From contig NZ_SJPV01000010.1 of assembly GCF_007860135.1 (NCBI RefSeq), positions 267,510-331,509 of the forward strand: a stretch of 64,000 nucleotides of DNA, in the 5' to 3' direction. Positions 52,487 through 62,004 of this stretch are shown one piece after another (positions within the stretch are counted from its first letter, which is position 1; every line of letters starts with the position of its first letter). A program made the position numbers and the translations under genes. The DNA comes from Novipirellula artificiosorum. GTDB taxonomy: Bacteria; Planctomycetota; Planctomycetia; Pirellulales; Pirellulaceae. The notes under the pieces are model-generated. The model had not been told where the DNA came from and made no database searches. It saw only the letters and a program-made list of their open reading frames with translations.

Positions 52487-52981
52487 TCATGTTTTCGACT
52501 CACGCTGATCGTACTGGATCTCGTCAAGTTGCATCACCTCCAATCCCGCCAACAACTCTTTCAGGTTGCGAGGATTCTGCCCCAGATCCCCTATGCCGAC
52601 GCGTGAGCGGCTCTCCGCGTCGAGTCTCGTTTTGCCGTCGATACCCACCAATGTTACGTGAATATCGTCAACAAAACGGAACAAGGGCGTGGTTCGCGTC
52701 AAGTGAAGTCGAATCGAAGCATCCAGCTGCGTTTTCGATTCGACGGCCCAGCCGGAATGTCGGCTGGCCCATCGCGAAATCGACTCGGCAACCGATTCGG
52801 GGGACGCCTCCAACAAGCGTGGACGCAGATGGACGTCAGCATTCTCGGAGTCGAGTTCGGCAAAGTTCGTCGTAAAATCGCGACTCCAGTTGTCAACTCC
52901 CAGCCAAACGGCCAGGATGAATGTGCCGCCGATTGCCACAGCAATCCATGTCAACATTTTTCTTGCCCTTGTTTGAGCCAT
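52487..52981 (-). CDS. DUF1499 family membrane-anchored protein
   Basis: The 164-residue protein has a single membrane helix near residues 9-28 and a soluble domain matching DUF1499: PESVAESISRWASRHSGW and the C-terminal DGKTRLDAESRSRVGIGDLGQNPRNLKELLAGL. The family is common, its role unknown. The start codon is only 5 bp from the start of the divergent rarA gene. It is upstream of the glycosyltransferase operon and possibly its first gene. Confidence 0.82.
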   Translation of the reverse strand: MAQTRARKMLTWIAVAIGGTFILAVWLGVDNWSRDFTTNFAELDSENADVHLRPRLLEASPESVAESISRWASRHSGWAVESKTQLDASIRLHLTRTTPLFRFVDDIHVTLVGIDGKTRLDAESRSRVGIGDLGQNPRNLKELLAGLEVMQLDEIQYDQRESKT

Positions 52982-52986
52982 TGTCG

Positions 52987-54327
52987 ATGCCTAAAAGCCA
53001 ATCTTTGTTTTCGGATACCGAAGAAGACAACCTTCGCTCGGCTCAACCGTTGGCCGCCCGCTTGCGACCGCGGACTCTAAGTGAATTTATCGGCCAACAC
53101 CAGATTCTAGGGGAAGGGAAACTGTTGCGGCGTATGATCGATTCCGGTCGACTCGGTTCGATCATCTTGTTCGGCCCTCCTGGAACCGGCAAGACCACCT
53201 TGGCACGACTGTTGGCGTCCGAGACCGGCTGCCGGCTGCAAGGTGTCAGCGCCGTAACCAGCGGCGTCAAGGAGCTCCGCGAGGTTCTGTCTTGGGCCCG
53301 GGATCTCGTTTCGGTAGGTGAACCGCGACCGATTTTGTTCGTTGATGAAATTCATCGTTTCAGCAAGAGCCAACAAGATGCTCTTCTGCCCGATGTGGAA
53401 GACGGAATCGTTTCACTGATCGGTGCAACTACCAGCAACCCCCATTTTGCCGTTAATGGTGCTTTGTTGTCACGAAGCCAATTGTTTGGACTTCAACCAC
53501 TGGCACCCGCCGAGATTCGCGTCCTGATCGATCATGCGTTGTCCGATCGCGAACGAGGTTTTGGAAATCAGACGATCGATTTAGAAGAAGAGGCGATCGA
53601 ATTCCTCTGCGAAGCAAGTGAAGGTGATGCTCGACGGGCGCTGTCGGCGTTGGAGATCGCGGTGTTGAGCGCAAACGATCGTGGGGAAACCATCACACGG
53701 GACATCATGGCCGAGTCGATCGGTAGCCGGCTAAGCGGCTATGACGGCAGCGGTGACGATCACTATGATTTGATCAGCGCGCTGATCAAGAGCATCCGTG
53801 GCAGCGATGTCGACGCCGGGATGTATTGGCTCGCACGGATGCTCGAAGGGGGCGAGGATGTTCGCTTTCTCTGTCGCCGTTTGGTGATTTTGGCAAGCGA
53901 AGATGTGGGCAATGCGGATCCCCGCGCCTTGACGATCGCCGTCTCTGCGATGCAGGCGTGCGAGTTCGTCGGATTGCCCGAGTGTCAACTGACCCTTAGC
54001 CAAACGGTCGCCTACCTTGCGTTAGCACCCAAAAGCAATGCAGCGACGCTAGCGATCGGCGCCGCACGGCGTGACGTCCGAGAAAAACAGGTCGTTCCTG
54101 TTCCGAAACACCTCCGCTGCACCCACTACGCAGGTGCAAAATCGTTGGGGCACGGTGACGGTTATCAGTACAGTCACGACAACGAGGGTGGCGTCGCAGA
54201 ACAGGACTATTTGGGAGTCGATCGGACCTACTACGAACCGGTGGATCGCGGATTCGAAAAGCAGCTTCAAGCAAGATTGAACGAACTCAACGAACAGCTC
54301 GGAAAAGCTAAACCAACAACACGCTAG
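52987..54327 (+). CDS. rarA: Replication-associated recombination protein A
   Basis: The 446-residue AAA+ ATPase starts at the ATG at 52987 (the frame extends to 52921 inside the divergent gene). It has the clamp-loader-like pattern: LAARLRPRTLSEFIGQHQIL, Walker A LFGPPGTGKTTLAR, Walker B ILFVDEIHRFSKSQQD, sensor IGATTSNPHF and the arginine-finger region, then the RarA-specific tetramer domain (HYDLISALIKSIRGSDVDAGMYWLARMLEGGED). It acts at stalled replication forks. The C-terminus overlaps the convergent mgtE gene by 20 bp. The five-base gap to the divergent DUF1499 start means its promoter lies within that gene. Confidence 0.93.
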   Translation: MPKSQSLFSDTEEDNLRSAQPLAARLRPRTLSEFIGQHQILGEGKLLRRMIDSGRLGSIILFGPPGTGKTTLARLLASETGCRLQGVSAVTSGVKELREVLSWARDLVSVGEPRPILFVDEIHRFSKSQQDALLPDVEDGIVSLIGATTSNPHFAVNGALLSRSQLFGLQPLAPAEIRVLIDHALSDRERGFGNQTIDLEEEAIEFLCEASEGDARRALSALEIAVLSANDRGETITRDIMAESIGSRLSGYDGSGDDHYDLISALIKSIRGSDVDAGMYWLARMLEGGEDVRFLCRRLVILASEDVGNADPRALTIAVSAMQACEFVGLPECQLTLSQTVAYLALAPKSNAATLAIGAARRDVREKQVVPVPKHLRCTHYAGAKSLGHGDGYQYSHDNEGGVAEQDYLGVDRTYYEPVDRGFEKQLQARLNELNEQLGKAKPTTR

Positions 54328-55645
54328 CCATACTCAAGACCAAGAAAAATCCGAACATGTCGGTGATGGTGGTGAGAATCGGTCCGGATGCGATCGCAGG
54401 GTCAAAACCGAACCGCTTCATCAACAGCGGAACCATCCCGCCAATCGATACGGCGACCATCGTGTTCAAACAGAGTGCTGAACCGACGACGAATCCTAAC
54501 ATCGGATCGCCTTTCCATAAAAATGCCGCCATTCCAACCAGCAGCCCTAGGCAAATGCCGTTGATCGTTCCAACCGAGATCTCTTTGCCCCACACTCGCA
54601 GCAGTTCGCTGGGTCGAATCAACCCTAATGACAATTCTCGCATACTGACCGCAACCGCCTGATTGCCGCTGCAGCCACTCATGTCGGAAATGATCGGTAG
54701 AAAAACGGCCAACGCAATGACGGACGAAAGCGTGTCTTGAAACATGGCGATCACACTTGCGGCAACGATGTTTAGCAAGATGTTGACACTCAGCCACGAC
54801 AAACGCCGTCGGGCTCGTTCCGCAACTGGCAAACTGCGAATTTCTTCACCGCCGATGATCCCCTGTGATTTCAAGTAGTCGCTACGGTCATGGGCCGCCA
54901 ACGCATGCTCCATCGCCGTTCGCTGGACCACACCAACCAGTTCTCCGGCAGGGTTGACCACAGGAATGCCAAGGAAGTGATGGTTATCAAAAACGTCCTC
55001 CAACGTGTCCATGTCGGTATCATCACGGACCGCAATCGGGTCCTTGATCATCATCTCTCGAAGAGGAGTCGATCGTTTCGCCAGAAATAGGTCTCTCATC
55101 GGTAAGACACCGACGAGTCGATCGTTTTCCACGACAAAGCTGTACTGGACGTCGATGTCACGGTACAAATCCGAGTTTGTCGTCAGATCATCAAAGACGC
55201 CTTGCACCGTCGTACTGGACTCGAATGCCAACAGTTCCGTCACCATCAAACCGCCGGCCGATTCCGGATCATAGCGGCTGAGTTCCTTGGTTTCTTCCGC
55301 CTCCTCGGGCGACATGACATCCAAAATTTGCGACGCGGAATCGGTGGCCAACTCGGCAATCAAGTCGGCCCGCACATCGCTCGTCAATTCCTCCAAGATC
55401 AACGCAGCGACGTTCGGAGCAAGCTGCTCAAGAATCTCGGCGGCCTGCTCTTCCACCAAATGCTCGATCAAGTCCGCCGCCGCTTCGGTCGGCAATCCGG
55501 TCACCGCGATCGACCGCTCGTCTTCGGACATTCGGTCCAACACAAGCGCGGCATCGTTGACCGCGTCCGATTCGATCAGTTCACGGAGGTCGTCAACCGA
55601 AGTCGGGCCAGGCACAATCGTGTGGGTTTCAGGATCCGGAAGCAT
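54308..55645 (-). CDS. mgtE: MgtE magnesium transporter
   Basis: The 445-residue protein has the MgtE layout: an N-terminal superhelical Mg-sensing domain (about 20-130, LPTEAAADLIEHL repeats), two CBS domains (about 130-255) and five C-terminal membrane helices with SGCSGNQAVAVSMRELSLG and SGPILTTITDMFGF, which correspond to the pore motifs. It moves Mg2+ into the cell as a homodimer and closes when Mg is high. The pore motif GGNAG reads SGCSGNQ here, still within the family. The 418-bp upstream region was checked for an M-box-like structure and none was found. Confidence 0.93.
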   Translation of the reverse strand: MLPDPETHTIVPGPTSVDDLRELIESDAVNDAALVLDRMSEDERSIAVTGLPTEAAADLIEHLVEEQAAEILEQLAPNVAALILEELTSDVRADLIAELATDSASQILDVMSPEEAEETKELSRYDPESAGGLMVTELLAFESSTTVQGVFDDLTTNSDLYRDIDVQYSFVVENDRLVGVLPMRDLFLAKRSTPLREMMIKDPIAVRDDTDMDTLEDVFDNHHFLGIPVVNPAGELVGVVQRTAMEHALAAHDRSDYLKSQGIIGGEEIRSLPVAERARRRLSWLSVNILLNIVAASVIAMFQDTLSSVIALAVFLPIISDMSGCSGNQAVAVSMRELSLGLIRPSELLRVWGKEISVGTINGICLGLLVGMAAFLWKGDPMLGFVVGSALCLNTMVAVSIGGMVPLLMKRFGFDPAIASGPILTTITDMFGFFLVLSMASVLLV

Positions 55646-56063
55646 AGGGATGAAATCGATCAGTGGCGGACGGGGCGCGGGACTCGAGAGCGATGATCGC
55701 TCCCAACAGCAATGTAGAGCGAAGCCACCGACGTGCCGAGTCCACTAGATTGTTTGAATCCAGCAGGGTTCTACTGTCGATCGGTGGTTCCTTGCTAGCA
55801 AACCGAAGAGGGTTAGCTGGCCTCGATCGCCGAGACAACTTTGGTACGGACAAGGGTCATCTTCGACGCCCTGATGGCCGATAAGACACGTGTTAGTAGA
55901 TACGTTTGCAGGTGCGGAGGCCCTGCACGCCGCGCAGTGCCGAAGTATTTTCTATCCATTCTTCTTGATTTACCCAGGCTGCCAGGAGCTGCTTGCCAAA
56001 GAAGTGTGATTTGTTGTATCAGGTGGGGCTCGTTGTTCCTTCAACCCACCGCTCAGGGATTTT
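55646..56063. other. Divergent region between mgtE and DUF1207 gene
   Basis: This 418-bp gap contains a GC-rich imperfect hairpin near 55916-55945 (around GGCCCTGCACGCCGCGCAGTGCC) and no recognisable gene. Promoters for both genes should lie here. No magnesium riboswitch could be recognised by eye. Confidence 0.35.
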
Positions 56064-57272
56064 TTGCTCGTTTTTGCTGTCCAACACCTCGGGTGGGTCT
56101 TGAAGTTGATTCAAACGTATTGTCGCAGATCACCGCTTGGATGGATTCTGAGCGTTTGTCTGATGGGCAGCTGGCTGGGCAGCGGATTTTCCGCGCGCGC
56201 TGCCGATGACGCGCCGCTGCAAATGCCCACGATTGGCTCCCAGGACGGTGAGCTGGAATTGCTCGGAAGCGGCTTGATGACTGAGGCCGAGACCGTGCAG
56301 ATGCCTCAACCCGGTCCAGCATTCATCGATGAGGAGGGCCCCGTACCGAATTGGGCTTTGGAGTCTGCCGAGTACTACGAGCAGAGCTCCGAGGTCGTGC
56401 CGCTGTACGATAACACGAGCAACCGTAGCGTCCAGAGCTATTTCGACGATACCGGTGCATCCCTCGTTCCGAATGCTTCCTATCCCTACGGCGAGCCGAG
56501 TTGTGCGGAGCCTTGGACTTGGACGGCATTGCCAGACGGCTTGCTTTGGCATTCCTATCTGGCGGCACCACACGAACCGAGGATTTCGACGGTCATTTTC
56601 GGAGACACCGACCATGGCATTTACTGGGATGCGACTCTCGGTGGCCGCGTAGGACTATTGCGATACGGGACCGGTGATGCCCGAGGCGGACAAGGCTGGC
56701 AGTGGGACGTCGAAGGCGCCGCGATGACAAGACTCAACATTCGGGAACAGGAAGACGTTGAATCGGTCGACTTTCGATTTGGCACACTGATCACGACGCG
56801 TCAGGGCAATTGGGGGGCAAAGTTCGGCTACTTTCACATCAGTTCCCATGTTGGCGACGAGTACTTGATTCGCAACCCGCTGTTCGAACGAATCAACTAT
56901 GTAACCGAATCACTGGTACTCGGTGGCAGCCTTTATCCAAACGAACGCGTTCGGATCTATGGTGAATCCGCTTTGGCGGTAAAGCGATCCGGGGGCGCAA
57001 AGCCGTGGCAGTTTCAAACAGGTTTCGAGTACACCGGTATCCCGGTGAGCCGAACATCAGGCAATCCATTTTTTGCAGTGAATTTGGATCTCCGTGAAGC
57101 GGTCGATTTTGATCCCGCGTGGACTCTGCAAACGGGCTGGCAATGGAAAGGCAGCAAATCTGGAAACCAGTTCCGAACGGGATTGCAGTACCATAACGGT
57201 CCCACCAGCCAGTTTGAATTTTTCTACGAAGACGAGCACTATCTTGGCGGTGGCGTCTGGTACGACTACTAG
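56064..57272 (+). CDS. DUF1207 family outer-membrane beta-barrel-like protein
   Basis: The 402-residue frame has no ATG near its start. A TTG at 56064 with an AGGGA site or a TTG at 56100 are the candidates. A signal peptide is visible (RRSPLGWILSVCLMGSWLGSGFSARA). The body matches DUF1207 (LLWHSYLAAPHEPRIS, then GWQWDVEGAAMTRLNI) and consists of alternating strands ending in aromatic residues (LGGGVWYDY), like an outer-membrane barrel. The role is unknown. It converges on the next gene with overlapping TAG stops (57269-57272). Confidence 0.8.
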   Translation: MLVFAVQHLGWVLKLIQTYCRRSPLGWILSVCLMGSWLGSGFSARAADDAPLQMPTIGSQDGELELLGSGLMTEAETVQMPQPGPAFIDEEGPVPNWALESAEYYEQSSEVVPLYDNTSNRSVQSYFDDTGASLVPNASYPYGEPSCAEPWTWTALPDGLLWHSYLAAPHEPRISTVIFGDTDHGIYWDATLGGRVGLLRYGTGDARGGQGWQWDVEGAAMTRLNIREQEDVESVDFRFGTLITTRQGNWGAKFGYFHISSHVGDEYLIRNPLFERINYVTESLVLGGSLYPNERVRIYGESALAVKRSGGAKPWQFQTGFEYTGIPVSRTSGNPFFAVNLDLREAVDFDPAWTLQTGWQWKGSKSGNQFRTGLQYHNGPTSQFEFFYEDEHYLGGGVWYDY

Positions 57273-58552
57273 GCAACGATCTTGCTGATGTCGATGAGGT
57301 GCAGTTGCCGACCCTCGCCCGTGTGGGGTGAGTCAATCACGACCGATTTGCCGTCGTTGCTGTTCCGTGGATGCGTGTCACAGCGCCATTCGCCACTGTA
57401 CGGAAGTGGTGAATGAAAATGGCCCAAATCCACTTTGCGGCCGCTTGGCACGTGATACAAATACGGGTTTTGGTTTCGCGATTCATCGGGATAGGTGTCG
57501 TTCAAGATCCACTGGTTTTCGGTGTTGGGGACGTAGGTGTTATGGCCATTTTTCACCATCACCCCTTCGCCCACGATTTCAACTTTGTCCGTCTGGTCCG
57601 TAAATAGATAAAACCCACTCCGTTTTCCGACAGGCTTTGTCCATGCACACACATGTTGTGGATCTCGCCAGATGAAGTGGGAGGTAAATCCGGAAGGATC
57701 CAACACGTAACGCTCCGATCCATCTGCGGCGACCGTAAACATCCGTGTCACAAATCCACCCGTTGGTTCTGCGTCGTCACCCTCACTCGTACTGTCTCGC
57801 CAGCGATGCAAGACAATGAATCGCGAGCTATCAGGGCTGACTAACAAGTGATTAAAATAGTTCCACTTGTCCAGCAGCCTGTTTCCGTTGTACTCAATCA
57901 TCGCGGCATCGGCCAGCGAAAAGACAAGTTCGGATTCGCCCGAGTCCATATTCATCTTCCAGACTCCTGAATCCTCCGGTGCACGCTGCCGAGCACACGG
58001 ATCAGCCAACCCGACGTACCCGTATCCTGGACGCATTCTTTGGATCCGCGAAAAATCTGCCGTGATCGCATAGCTTCCATCGCCGCTGAGTGCATAGATC
58101 GGCCGCGGTAACGTGCGCTGCTTTCGTGTCTTGACATCCATCACACGGCAAACATAACGATCGCCTTCACGATCATTCCAAACGACTTCGGTTGTCGATC
58201 CCGGTCGCCACTGCAACATGCATCCTTGTTGCCACCCCCAAGCGTGACTCTTGCCCAGTGGAATCCACTGATCTTTTTCGTGCGTGTCCACCATCCCGAC
58301 GCGAATTTCGTCATCGGCTTTCGGAGTTCGATGTTCAAATGCCACTTGATTGGACAGGACGTATCGATTGCTAGGATCGAACTGCAATTTGTCGTAGTAC
58401 CCAAACCAGTGGTGTTGTGGTCCCTGTGTGATGGTCCGAACCGGCAGCAAGGATTTATTGGAGTCCGTAAAGGCGTTTGCCGTGATGGCAGGCATCGCAG
58501 TCGCGGCCACCATCGACTTGATGGCTTGACGTCGTGTGGAGTGGGGATTCAT
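57269..58552 (-). CDS. Tat-exported beta-propeller-like protein
   Basis: The 427-residue protein starts with a Tat-like signal (STRRQAIKSMVAATAMPAITANA, shown in part as R7-R8). The mature part has blade-like repeats: HHWFGYYDKLQFDPSNRYVLSNQ, LLVSPDSSRFIVLHRWRD, MFTVAADGSERYVLDPSG, SNDGKSVVIDSPHTGEGRQLHLIDI. This style fits the TolB/oligogalacturonate-lyase-like WD40 propellers common in planctomycetes. The catalytic status is unknown. A C-terminal gene remnant lies just upstream and may mark a lost partner. Confidence 0.7.
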   Translation of the reverse strand: MNPHSTRRQAIKSMVAATAMPAITANAFTDSNKSLLPVRTITQGPQHHWFGYYDKLQFDPSNRYVLSNQVAFEHRTPKADDEIRVGMVDTHEKDQWIPLGKSHAWGWQQGCMLQWRPGSTTEVVWNDREGDRYVCRVMDVKTRKQRTLPRPIYALSGDGSYAITADFSRIQRMRPGYGYVGLADPCARQRAPEDSGVWKMNMDSGESELVFSLADAAMIEYNGNRLLDKWNYFNHLLVSPDSSRFIVLHRWRDSTSEGDDAEPTGGFVTRMFTVAADGSERYVLDPSGFTSHFIWRDPQHVCAWTKPVGKRSGFYLFTDQTDKVEIVGEGVMVKNGHNTYVPNTENQWILNDTYPDESRNQNPYLYHVPSGRKVDLGHFHSPLPYSGEWRCDTHPRNSNDGKSVVIDSPHTGEGRQLHLIDISKIVA

Positions 58553-58636
58553 GTTATGCGTTCCAATGAATACGTTGTGAATGCATTACCACGCTTCTGA
58601 TCTGCATGGCGTTCAATGGTACCATATTTGTAGTAA

Positions 58637-58861
58637 GAAAGTTACGAATGCGATGGGGATTGCGATGCGATCAAAGTCGTCACTCACCAAAACTATACGT
58701 TTTACAATCCGCTGTTGCATCCACCATTCACTGATTCGGACGCTTCCATTTTGCTGTTTGAGGCGACCTACACCCACACCTTCGCGAACGATCCGCCCAT
58801 CACCCCTCGCCACGATTACAACCAAGTGCTGTATCGGCTCGATCTAGATGAAGTGGAGTGA
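58637..58861 (+). pseudogene. C-terminal remnant of a secreted-protein gene
   Basis: A frame open from 58637 to a TGA at 58861 has no start codon but reads like a real protein end: YECDGDCDAIKVVTHQNY, TFYNPLLHPPFTDSDASIL, LFEATYTHTFANDPPITPRH and DYNQVLYRLDLDEVE. Aromatic, well-ordered text without low complexity supports former coding. The frame is closed by a TAA at 58634, so the 5' part is gone. The style resembles secreted planctomycete proteins that have FEGTYT and YRLDL near their C-terminus, from memory. It is probably a deletion remnant. Confidence 0.6.
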
Positions 58862-59049
58862 CCCCCGGCTTTGTCAATTTCTAAAACTGAATCGCCCACG
58901 GCACGACGCCAGTGGTCTTCGGTTCAGCGACGATGCGAACCGTATCGGGTGGATCGTTGGGCATGGCCGATTTGCTGGGCATGGCCCATCGAGGATTGAG
59001 CCATCAACACGGTAAAAACGAGAGTCCTGACGTTAATGATCTATCTTCT
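58862..59049. other. Gap between remnant and ferredoxin gene
   Basis: On the reverse strand a short frame ending at a TAG at 58881-58883 reads DPPDTVRIVAEPKTTGVVPW, too short to assign. It may be another gene fragment. No other feature was seen. Confidence 0.3.
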
Positions 59050-59424
59050 TCAGAGGCTTTTAGAAGCAATGACATATTCTTCCACCGGTTTGCCATTGGC
59101 AAGATGTTCCATCAAAATCCGATCGATGACTGCGGGCGTGCATCCACCGTACCAGATTCCATCGGGCATGATGGCCAGGATCGGACCGCCTCGACAGATG
59201 TCGACACAGCTGATTTTGACTCGGACGACGCCACCCCGTTTCTCCAATTTGAGTTCTTTCAGGCGTCGCTTCAGATACTTCCACGACTCGACCATCTGCT
59301 TCGAACTCGCGCACTTTTCGGTTCTTTGATCCATGCAAACGAGGATCATCTTCTGGTCACCGCCAAGGCCAAGCTTCTCGCATTGCCGCTGAGCGGATTT
59401 GAGTGCGGGTTTTAGAGTGCTCAA
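59050..59424 (-). CDS. Thioredoxin-like 2Fe-2S ferredoxin
   Basis: The frame runs on upstream into the EamA gene, but its own protein probably starts at a TTG at 59424 that overlaps the EamA stop as TTGA, giving 124 residues. Four cysteines fit a thioredoxin-like [2Fe-2S] ferredoxin: C30 and C38 (VCMDQRTEKC) and C73 and C77 (SCVDIC). The C-terminal PDGIWYGGCTPAVIDRILMEHLANGKPVEEY is typical. It would carry electrons in the cytoplasm. An ATG at 59349 is an alternative start but would remove a conserved helix. Coupling to a drug/metabolite transporter is odd. Confidence 0.8.
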   Translation of the reverse strand: MSTLKPALKSAQRQCEKLGLGGDQKMILVCMDQRTEKCASSKQMVESWKYLKRRLKELKLEKRGGVVRVKISCVDICRGGPILAIMPDGIWYGGCTPAVIDRILMEHLANGKPVEEYVIASKSL

Positions 59425-60320
59425 TTGACTGCCATGGGTTTTCGTCGTGATAGCTTCGTATGCAATAATACAAGAATAGCAATCGCGACCGCGCCCGCAT
59501 AGAAACCGACGCCCAGGGATTGATAATCCGCAAACAAAAGTGCCCCCATCAACATCCCATAAACCGGTTCCAAATTGTTCGCGAAATTGATCGTGAAAAC
59601 ACTCATTCGCTTCAAGAGCTCGACATACTGGCTGAACGCGTAAACCGTGCAAACGACTGCGAGCACAACCAAGTAGATCGAGTCGAACAAGCCGGGACGG
59701 AGGTCGAGGCCGCGTCCTTCGCTGAGCCAGTACGCAGAGACGGGGAAACAAAGGCCGCAAAACAGTGCCGCTCCGATCATCTCGTAAAATGCAATCACGC
59801 GATGGTCCAGTCGTTTTGCAAAGGGGCTGTTCAAGATCGAAAAGATCGCTGCAACGATGGCCGAAGCGATCGCGACCGCAAAGCCGAGAGAATGATCAAG
59901 CTCGCTGCGGACAATCCCAGCGACGGCCAAAATAATTAGGAAACCAAAAACAAGATCGCCTCGTCGAAATTTGGCCGCGGGTAACATCAAGGGTTCGAGG
60001 ATCGCGGTCCATAGCGACGTGGTGGCCATGCCGACCATGCAGACGGAGACATTGGAAATCTTGACCGCCAGGAAAAACAAAACCCAGTGCAACCCAATCA
60101 TCGCCCCAACGCACCCCAGACGAAGTGCATCGCGGCGTTCGATTCGAATCTGAGAACGCAGGATCATTGCCAGGGTGCACGCCGCGAGAACACAGCGAAA
60201 CCAAACCAATTCGATCGCGGGCAGATCGATCAGTTCGCCTAGCACGCCAGTAAAACCCCACATCAAGATGATGAAGTGGAGTTTCAGGTAATCGCGGGTC
60301 GACGCGTCAGGATGATTCAT
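59421..60320 (-). CDS. EamA-family (drug/metabolite) transporter
   Basis: The 299-residue protein starts at the ATG at 60320 (a TTG at 60362 is less likely). About ten membrane helices form the two EamA repeats (HFIILMWGFTGVLGELI, LHWVLFFLAVKISNVSV, GATTSLWTAILEP-like region and FANNLEPVYGMLMGALLF, the last being a family hallmark). It exports or exchanges an unknown small metabolite. Its stop overlaps the ferredoxin start. Confidence 0.87.
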   Translation of the reverse strand: MNHPDASTRDYLKLHFIILMWGFTGVLGELIDLPAIELVWFRCVLAACTLAMILRSQIRIERRDALRLGCVGAMIGLHWVLFFLAVKISNVSVCMVGMATTSLWTAILEPLMLPAAKFRRGDLVFGFLIILAVAGIVRSELDHSLGFAVAIASAIVAAIFSILNSPFAKRLDHRVIAFYEMIGAALFCGLCFPVSAYWLSEGRGLDLRPGLFDSIYLVVLAVVCTVYAFSQYVELLKRMSVFTINFANNLEPVYGMLMGALLFADYQSLGVGFYAGAVAIAILVLLHTKLSRRKPMAVN

Positions 60321-60483
60321 TGATGCAACGAGCGGGAGAGCGAGTCGTCGTGGAGGCCGCAATTGTAGCGGTCGACTGGCTAGGATTACATGCTACGCGA
60401 TTGCATCGACTCGGTTTTCATCCTTTGCGTCTGACCGGAAAATCGACGGGAAATCAATCAGAGACAAACCGCCGTTGAACCGG

Positions 60484-61770
60484 TCAAGGGTTCGAAAATA
60501 CGCTGGCGTAGCTTGACGGCAGCAACGTGTCGGGCCAATAAGCGAGCAGTGCCGTTGCGGCAAGGAAGGCGATCGCAAAAAGGATCAGCACGTAAACAAA
60601 CAAACGACGACTGCCCAGGATCGCGACCGCGACCGCTTTGAAAACGAGGTTCGACATCGTCGCGATCAAAATCACCCGCCAGGCGATGGTCTCGTCGAGA
60701 TTGCCATCTTGGAACATCTTGGCCGTCGAAAGCGTGATCGCATCCACGTCGGTCAACCCTGAGATCATGGCAATGACGTACAATGCTTCATTGCCAAAGT
60801 GATGTTTGGCGGCGGCAACAATGAAAAGAACGACCGCATAAAGTGCTCCGAACACGATCGCGGGTTTCAGCTGCGACGGATTTTCATGATCGGGCAATTG
60901 CGTGTCGGTTCGACGAAGCAACAAGAGCAGCACGATGCATTCGAGAACCATGACGGCCAACACGATTGCAATCGGTGGCAGCGCCGCTTGCAGCAACTTC
61001 GGCGCAACCAACGCGATCTCGCCTATCACTCGAACATTGACGATGGTCGACGCAATCACAATGACAAGGGCTGCGATGGAACTGATCGATGGATTGCTCT
61101 TGGTCTGCCTTGCGTAACTGACCGTTGTCGCGGTGCTGGAAATGAGCCCGCCCAAGATGCCACCCAGAATGGCACCCACCCCCGCCCCGAGGACCTTGTA
61201 CAAGACATACGCGACCATGCTGATGCCGACGATCAGGACGACCATCAGCCAGATCTTGTAGGGATTCAGCACTTGATAGGGGCCATACGTCTGATCGGGT
61301 AAAAGGGGAAGAATCACCAGCGAGATCAAAACCAAGTTGGTGATCCCGCGCAGGTCGTTTTCACCGATTCGTGAAACCCAGTCGTGCAAAAGTCGCTTCC
61401 ATTGAAGCAACACGGAAACGACGCCCGTTACGACAATGGCGGGACCATTCATGCCGTAGCCCAATGCAACACCCACCCCAAACATCAACAAAGCAGCCGA
61501 TTCGGTGGTAATCCCTGGATCGACCTTGCCGGCGTTCACTTTGATCAGATTCGCCATGACCAACAGCGACGCGACGCCGAGCAAACCCGCGCCAATCGGC
61601 CATTGAGACTGTCCCCCCGAAACCAACGCCATGATTGCCCCAAGCATCGTGATCAACGGAAATGTCCGAATCCCCGCGACTTCGGATGCTTTCCATTGTC
61701 GTTGCAGGCCCACCAGCAGCCCAAGGCCAACCGACAGCGCAATCGCCAGATAGGATTCGGAGTTCGGCAT
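60484..61770 (-). CDS. MgtC/SapB plus DUF4010 membrane protein
   Basis: The 428-residue protein starts at the ATG at 61770 (the frame opens at a TTG at 61842). About twelve hydrophobic helices are visible; the first part carries MgtC/SapB-like text (GLLVGLQRQWKASEVAGIRTF) and the rest matches DUF4010 (LVISLVILPLLPDQ region, LGGLISSTATTVSYA, ISGLTDVDAITLSTA). The function is unknown; MgtC proteins act in magnesium or membrane-potential stress. An mgtE gene lies 5 kb away but this is not evidence of a link. Confidence 0.85.
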   Translation of the reverse strand: MPNSESYLAIALSVGLGLLVGLQRQWKASEVAGIRTFPLITMLGAIMALVSGGQSQWPIGAGLLGVASLLVMANLIKVNAGKVDPGITTESAALLMFGVGVALGYGMNGPAIVVTGVVSVLLQWKRLLHDWVSRIGENDLRGITNLVLISLVILPLLPDQTYGPYQVLNPYKIWLMVVLIVGISMVAYVLYKVLGAGVGAILGGILGGLISSTATTVSYARQTKSNPSISSIAALVIVIASTIVNVRVIGEIALVAPKLLQAALPPIAIVLAVMVLECIVLLLLLRRTDTQLPDHENPSQLKPAIVFGALYAVVLFIVAAAKHHFGNEALYVIAMISGLTDVDAITLSTAKMFQDGNLDETIAWRVILIATMSNLVFKAVAVAILGSRRLFVYVLILFAIAFLAATALLAYWPDTLLPSSYASVFSNP

Positions 61771-62004
61771 GGGTCCTAGATCAAGGATCGGGCAAATCGA
61801 CACTTCTCGCTGTCTGACGGCAATCACGTCTCCGTGAGGCAACTCGCTGCTACCAGCCAGACCACTCCATGATAGTCACAAATGGGGGTGGCGACACAGC
61901 GAAGTGGCCTCAAGCAATCGCGATTTACTTTTGCTACAATGCGACCTCCTTAAACAACGGTCCATTTGGACCGCGTCCTTTCCATCCCACCAAGAACATT
62001 CCCC

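Noticed and set aside
55646..56063. Magnesium riboswitch upstream of mgtE
   Set aside because: I looked for M-box-like paired regions and a terminator on the minus strand and found none.
58881..58990. Short reverse-strand frame ending in VPWAIQF
   Set aside because: It is too short to judge and has no ribosome site; it could be a fragment but I cannot support it.
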